NCBI GenBank assembly: GCA_045595845.1
Contig: JAZOBF010000019.1
Span: 6,758-70,757 of the forward strand
Direction of reading: 5' to 3'
DNA from: RGIG3009 sp045595845
GTDB taxonomy: Bacteria > Bacillota > Clostridia > Oscillospirales > Acutalibacteraceae
DNA: 64,000 bases
In this document: positions 61,947-64,000 of the stretch, piece after piece
Layout of the letters: every line of letters begins with the position of its first letter
How positions within the stretch are numbered: position 1 is the stretch's first letter
Translations under genes and position numbers: made by a program
The notes under the pieces: generated by a model
Seen by the model: only the letters and a program-made list of their open reading frames with translations
Told to the model about the DNA's origin: nothing
Database searches by the model: none

Positions 61947-62492
61947 CTAGTCAAATAAACTTAACTGATAATTACTTGTAGGTACCGGAACCATCATAAG
62001 CTTTTGATACAAAGCTTTTGTCGCAGGAGTGCAGTGCGAAACCAATGAGTTCATATCATCAAACGAAGATAATGAAATCATTTTATCAGCTCCAACGAGA
62101 TAAACAACAACCTTTTTACCTTGAGCAACCAATCCAACGATATTGTTAAGAGTACCCTTGCTTTTTCCATCCCAAATCATGAAACCATAATCTGCAGCAT
62201 TAGTCATAGCAATATCTTTTTGTCTGTAAAAATCAAACCCTTTGGTCTTTTCTTCAACAACTACATTTTCGACTTTCCAATTACCTTTATTATTTCTTGC
62301 TACACCATTACTTGCAAAAACAGTAACATTTCTATAATTTAGAGAAATTAAATAATTTTGTACAGCGGTATCAACACCATAACAATCCCCTACTAAGACA
62401 TCGAAGCGCTTTTCAGATATTGATAGCAACTTCTTTTTAACATCTTCATTTAATTCTTTAACAGAACGTGCTCCTGCTACAAATATCTTCAT
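61947..62492 (-). CDS. SLOG-fold (YspA/DprA-like) nucleotide-binding protein
   Basis: The 181-residue protein begins KIFVAGARSVKELNEDV and has DVLVGDCYGVDTAVQNYL (about 31-48) and GFMIWDGKSKGTLNNIVGLVAQGKKVVVYLV (about 103-133). These match a Rossmann-like SLOG domain (GGARGxDxxA-type loop and a WDGxSxGT loop), related to DprA, LOG and cpYpsA proteins. SLOG proteins bind or cleave nucleotides and recur in predicted conflict systems. The ATG at 62492 has AAGGAG 8 nt upstream. It follows the phosphoribosyltransferase gene by 24 bp. Confidence 0.7.
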   Translation of the reverse strand: MKIFVAGARSVKELNEDVKKKLLSISEKRFDVLVGDCYGVDTAVQNYLISLNYRNVTVFASNGVARNNKGNWKVENVVVEEKTKGFDFYRQKDIAMTNAADYGFMIWDGKSKGTLNNIVGLVAQGKKVVVYLVGADKMISLSSFDDMNSLVSHCTPATKALYQKLMMVPVPTSNYQLSLFD

Positions 62493-62516
62493 TGTGCTCA
62501 CTCCTTCCTGTAGTAA

Positions 62517-63086
62517 TTATCTTGTTTTTGTTATCGCTAAAAAGTAAATATTATCTATGTACGGATCTTCCTTCAAAACTCTTACACATTCATTCGCTGT
62601 GCTTCCAGTTGAATACAAATCATCAACAAGTAATATATTTCTATGTGTTTTTGCCTTTTTTAATTTAGCAATTGTTCCTTCCATGGACTTTTGAGTTCGC
62701 CCCATATTTTTTGATGCAACTGAGGTTGTTTTTTTAAGAATTGTATCATCGTACTTTATGTCATATTCATTAGCAATTTTTTCTGCAATCAAAAAAACCG
62801 GCTGACTAGCACGATGAACCGTGGGAGGAACAGGTATTACATAATCAATATTTTTATCAAGCAACCATTCATTTAAAAAAGGAATAATTTTCTCAAGAAT
62901 TTCTTCACTAGTATCAAGATGACCGTTATATTTCATCTTGTATATCAATTCACCAAGATCACTTCTTGTTGTATCATAAATATCATGACCAAATTGGTCA
63001 TATCCCATATGCTCACTGTGTATTATATGTATATCCACAGCATAGCCTTCTGTCCATAATCCTAAAAGTCTAATCGGTTTACTCAT
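62517..63086 (-). CDS. ComF-like phosphoribosyltransferase
   Basis: The 189-residue protein has the PRPP-binding motif ILLVDDLYSTGSTANEC (about 151-167), YVIPVPPTVHRASQPVFLIAEKIA (about 80-104), and a KxxxSxxxKxMGRTQKSMEG stretch like ComF's R-x4-Q region. The N-terminal Zn-finger of ComF is absent. It is first in an operon with the SLOG gene, behind a consensus promoter. Confidence 0.8.
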   Translation of the reverse strand: MSKPIRLLGLWTEGYAVDIHIIHSEHMGYDQFGHDIYDTTRSDLGELIYKMKYNGHLDTSEEILEKIIPFLNEWLLDKNIDYVIPVPPTVHRASQPVFLIAEKIANEYDIKYDDTILKKTTSVASKNMGRTQKSMEGTIAKLKKAKTHRNILLVDDLYSTGSTANECVRVLKEDPYIDNIYFLAITKTR

Positions 63087-63109
63087 AATATCTCCACTCT
63101 TCCTTATGT

Positions 63110-63138
63110 ATTATACTATATTTATTTTATAATGTCAA
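63110..63138 (-). promoter_or_regulatory. Promoter of the PRTase-SLOG operon
   Basis: On the minus strand perfect TTGACA (63138-63133), 17-bp spacer and perfect TATAAT (63115-63110) lie 23 bp before the start. Confidence 0.9.
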
Positions 63139-63155
63139 TTTATTGTATCAAGTAA

Positions 63156-63198
63156 GTCAATAAGGTATTTCTCAAAATTGAGAATATACCTTATTGAC
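63156..63198. repeat. 43-bp inverted repeat after the recombinase gene
   Basis: GTCAATAAGGTAT at the left end and ATACCTTATTGAC at the right end form a near-perfect palindrome with an AAAATT centre. It begins 7 bp beyond the recombinase stop codon. It lacks a T-run, so it may be a weak terminator or a protein-binding site. Confidence 0.6.
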
Positions 63199-63205
63199 AC
63201 GAATG

Positions 63206-64000
63206 TTACGCCGTTTTTTTCTTTTTTGTGGGCTTTTCGGGTTCGATAAGATGCTTGTTGAGTTCGATATATTCAACAACCTCCGCATAGGCATCCTGGA
63301 ACTTGAATACAACCTCGATATCTCCGCCCTCGTGTACGAAAATTTCTTGCACCAGTTCGGTAAGCAAAGGTCTTGTCAGACTTTCGATATTACCGTACTT
63401 TTTGAAACGTGCCACAAACTCGTTCTCTTCGGTAATACCGTCTTGGAACTGCTCAGCAGATTTGTTAAGCGAGGCGATTTTTTCGTCAACAATCCTCAGC
63501 CTTTCGTTAAGCCGTTGCTTTAACATCTGATATTCATCCACTGTGATGACACCGCTTTTCCAGTCGGGATAAAGGGCGGTAATCATAGACACCAATTTTT
63601 CTCGTTCAGCAATCTGAGATTTCAATGCCTTCTCAATATGACTTGATTCCTTTTTTCGTGCGGAATTATTATTGATTTGAGAGAGCAGTTCGCTCATTGT
63701 TGTTGCCGTATTAATCATATTTTGAATTGTCAAAAGCACTGCCTGCTCTAACTTATCAATACGAATGGTGTGATTTGTACATGCCGATTTTTTAAGTTTT
63801 CTTGCGGTTACACAACGATAGTAATGATACGTACCGTATGTGTGCTGATTGGTCTTTTTATTCATCACACGCTTGCAGTCTGCACATCTCACAAGTCCCG
63901 AAAACAAATCAACACTGTTTTTCTTGGGACTCTTTCGGATATGCTTATTAAACAACGCTTGTGCATTATCAAAGGTTTCATGGCTGATAATCGGGTCGTG
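63206..64000 (-). CDS. Large serine recombinase, C-terminal part
   Basis: The gene runs off the right edge, leaving about 264 residues. HDPIISHETFDNAQALF is the end of the recombinase domain (PF07508-like). Then comes a zinc ribbon (GLVRCADCKRVM, then YHYYRC and KKSACTNH, about 20 to 70 residues in), a long coiled-coil region (EKALKSQIAEREKL, LKQRLNERLRIVDEKIASLNKSAEQ) and a lysine-rich tail. This is the DNA-binding half of TnpX/SpoIVCA-type recombinases. The N-terminal resolvase domain with the catalytic serine is outside the window. Confidence 0.9.
   Translation of the reverse strand, partial: HDPIISHETFDNAQALFNKHIRKSPKKNSVDLFSGLVRCADCKRVMNKKTNQHTYGTYHYYRCVTARKLKKSACTNHTIRIDKLEQAVLLTIQNMINTATTMSELLSQINNNSARKKESSHIEKALKSQIAEREKLVSMITALYPDWKSGVITVDEYQMLKQRLNERLRIVDEKIASLNKSAEQFQDGITEENEFVARFKKYGNIESLTRPLLTELVQEIFVHEGGDIEVVFKFQDAYAEVVEYIELNKHLIEPEKPTKKKKTA

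Larger units (their letters stand above)
53820..64000. mobile_element. Large serine recombinase element(s) interrupting spoVAD, left part
   Basis: From the spoVAD junction to the window's right edge the DNA is more AT-rich than the backbone and carries accessory genes plus the C-terminal half of a large serine recombinase (63206->64000). The left boundary is set by where spoVAD homology stops. An inner copy of the end sequence at 60870 suggests two tandem units: 53820-60870 (adhesin and TetR, no recombinase) and 60870 to beyond 64000 (recombinase). The right end is not visible. Confidence 0.7.

Overview
The window looks like a chromosomal segment of an endospore-forming Firmicute of the class Clostridia, probably an Oscillospirales (Ruminococcaceae-like) gut bacterium. 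Grounds: a complete spoIIIAA-AH operon, the Clostridia-typical order asp23-nusB-xseA-xseB-ispA-dxs-tlyA-nadK-argR-recN, a glgC-glgD-glgA glycogen cluster, LexA with a Gram-positive-type box, and mostly Gram-positive consensus promoters and strong Shine-Dalgarno sites. No 16S gene is present, so a genus cannot be named.

Layout. 1-9.4 kb (minus strand): a tightly overlapping housekeeping operon for rRNA antitermination, exonuclease VII, isoprenoid precursor synthesis, NAD kinase, arginine repressor and RecN. 9.5-14.7 kb: an Asp23 gene and the spoIIIA operon, preceded by a possible small structured RNA. 15-16 kb (plus): lexA and tmRNA. 16-17.9 kb: a small segment (HTH regulator plus PAP2 membrane protein) bracketed by 20-bp direct repeats at the tmRNA terminator. 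18-26 kb: two ABC systems, a Ca2+-type P-ATPase, an alpha/beta hydrolase and tRNA-Leu. 26.5-32.2 kb: a decayed NlpC/P60-like gene, asnB, a G5/3D cell-wall protein and a split TauE/SafE pair. 32.3-32.6 kb: a gene-free stretch with its own promoter, terminator and four internal repeats, a candidate non-coding RNA. 32.7-53.4 kb: small regulators, a lipid-linked type glycosyltransferase, glycogen synthesis, mazF, a four-gene overlapping operon (NUDIX, CDF, ATP-grasp, HTH), a second TlyA, a serine-hydrolase lipoprotein, two FAD proteins, a GlmU-like transferase with glmM, peptidase U32 and zapA.

53.4-64 kb is the most interesting part. At 53428-53819 lies only the C-terminal third of spoVAD, the spore DPA-uptake gene. 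Its 5' part is replaced at about 53816-53820 by AT-rich foreign DNA that runs to the right edge of the window and contains the C-terminal half of a large serine recombinase (63206->64000). The cargo is a 1951-residue cell-wall-anchored von Willebrand/isopeptide-repeat protein behind a TetR regulator, a nucleotidyltransferase with a small partner, and a ComF-like phosphoribosyltransferase with a SLOG-fold protein. An exact 28-bp sequence at the spoVAD junction recurs at 60870-60897, which fits two elements integrated in tandem at one attachment site. This arrangement resembles skin (sigK) and SPbeta (spsM), whose recombinases excise them during sporulation and rebuild a sporulation gene. Whether this element excises cannot be judged from the window, because the spoVAD 5' half and the recombinase catalytic domain lie outside it.
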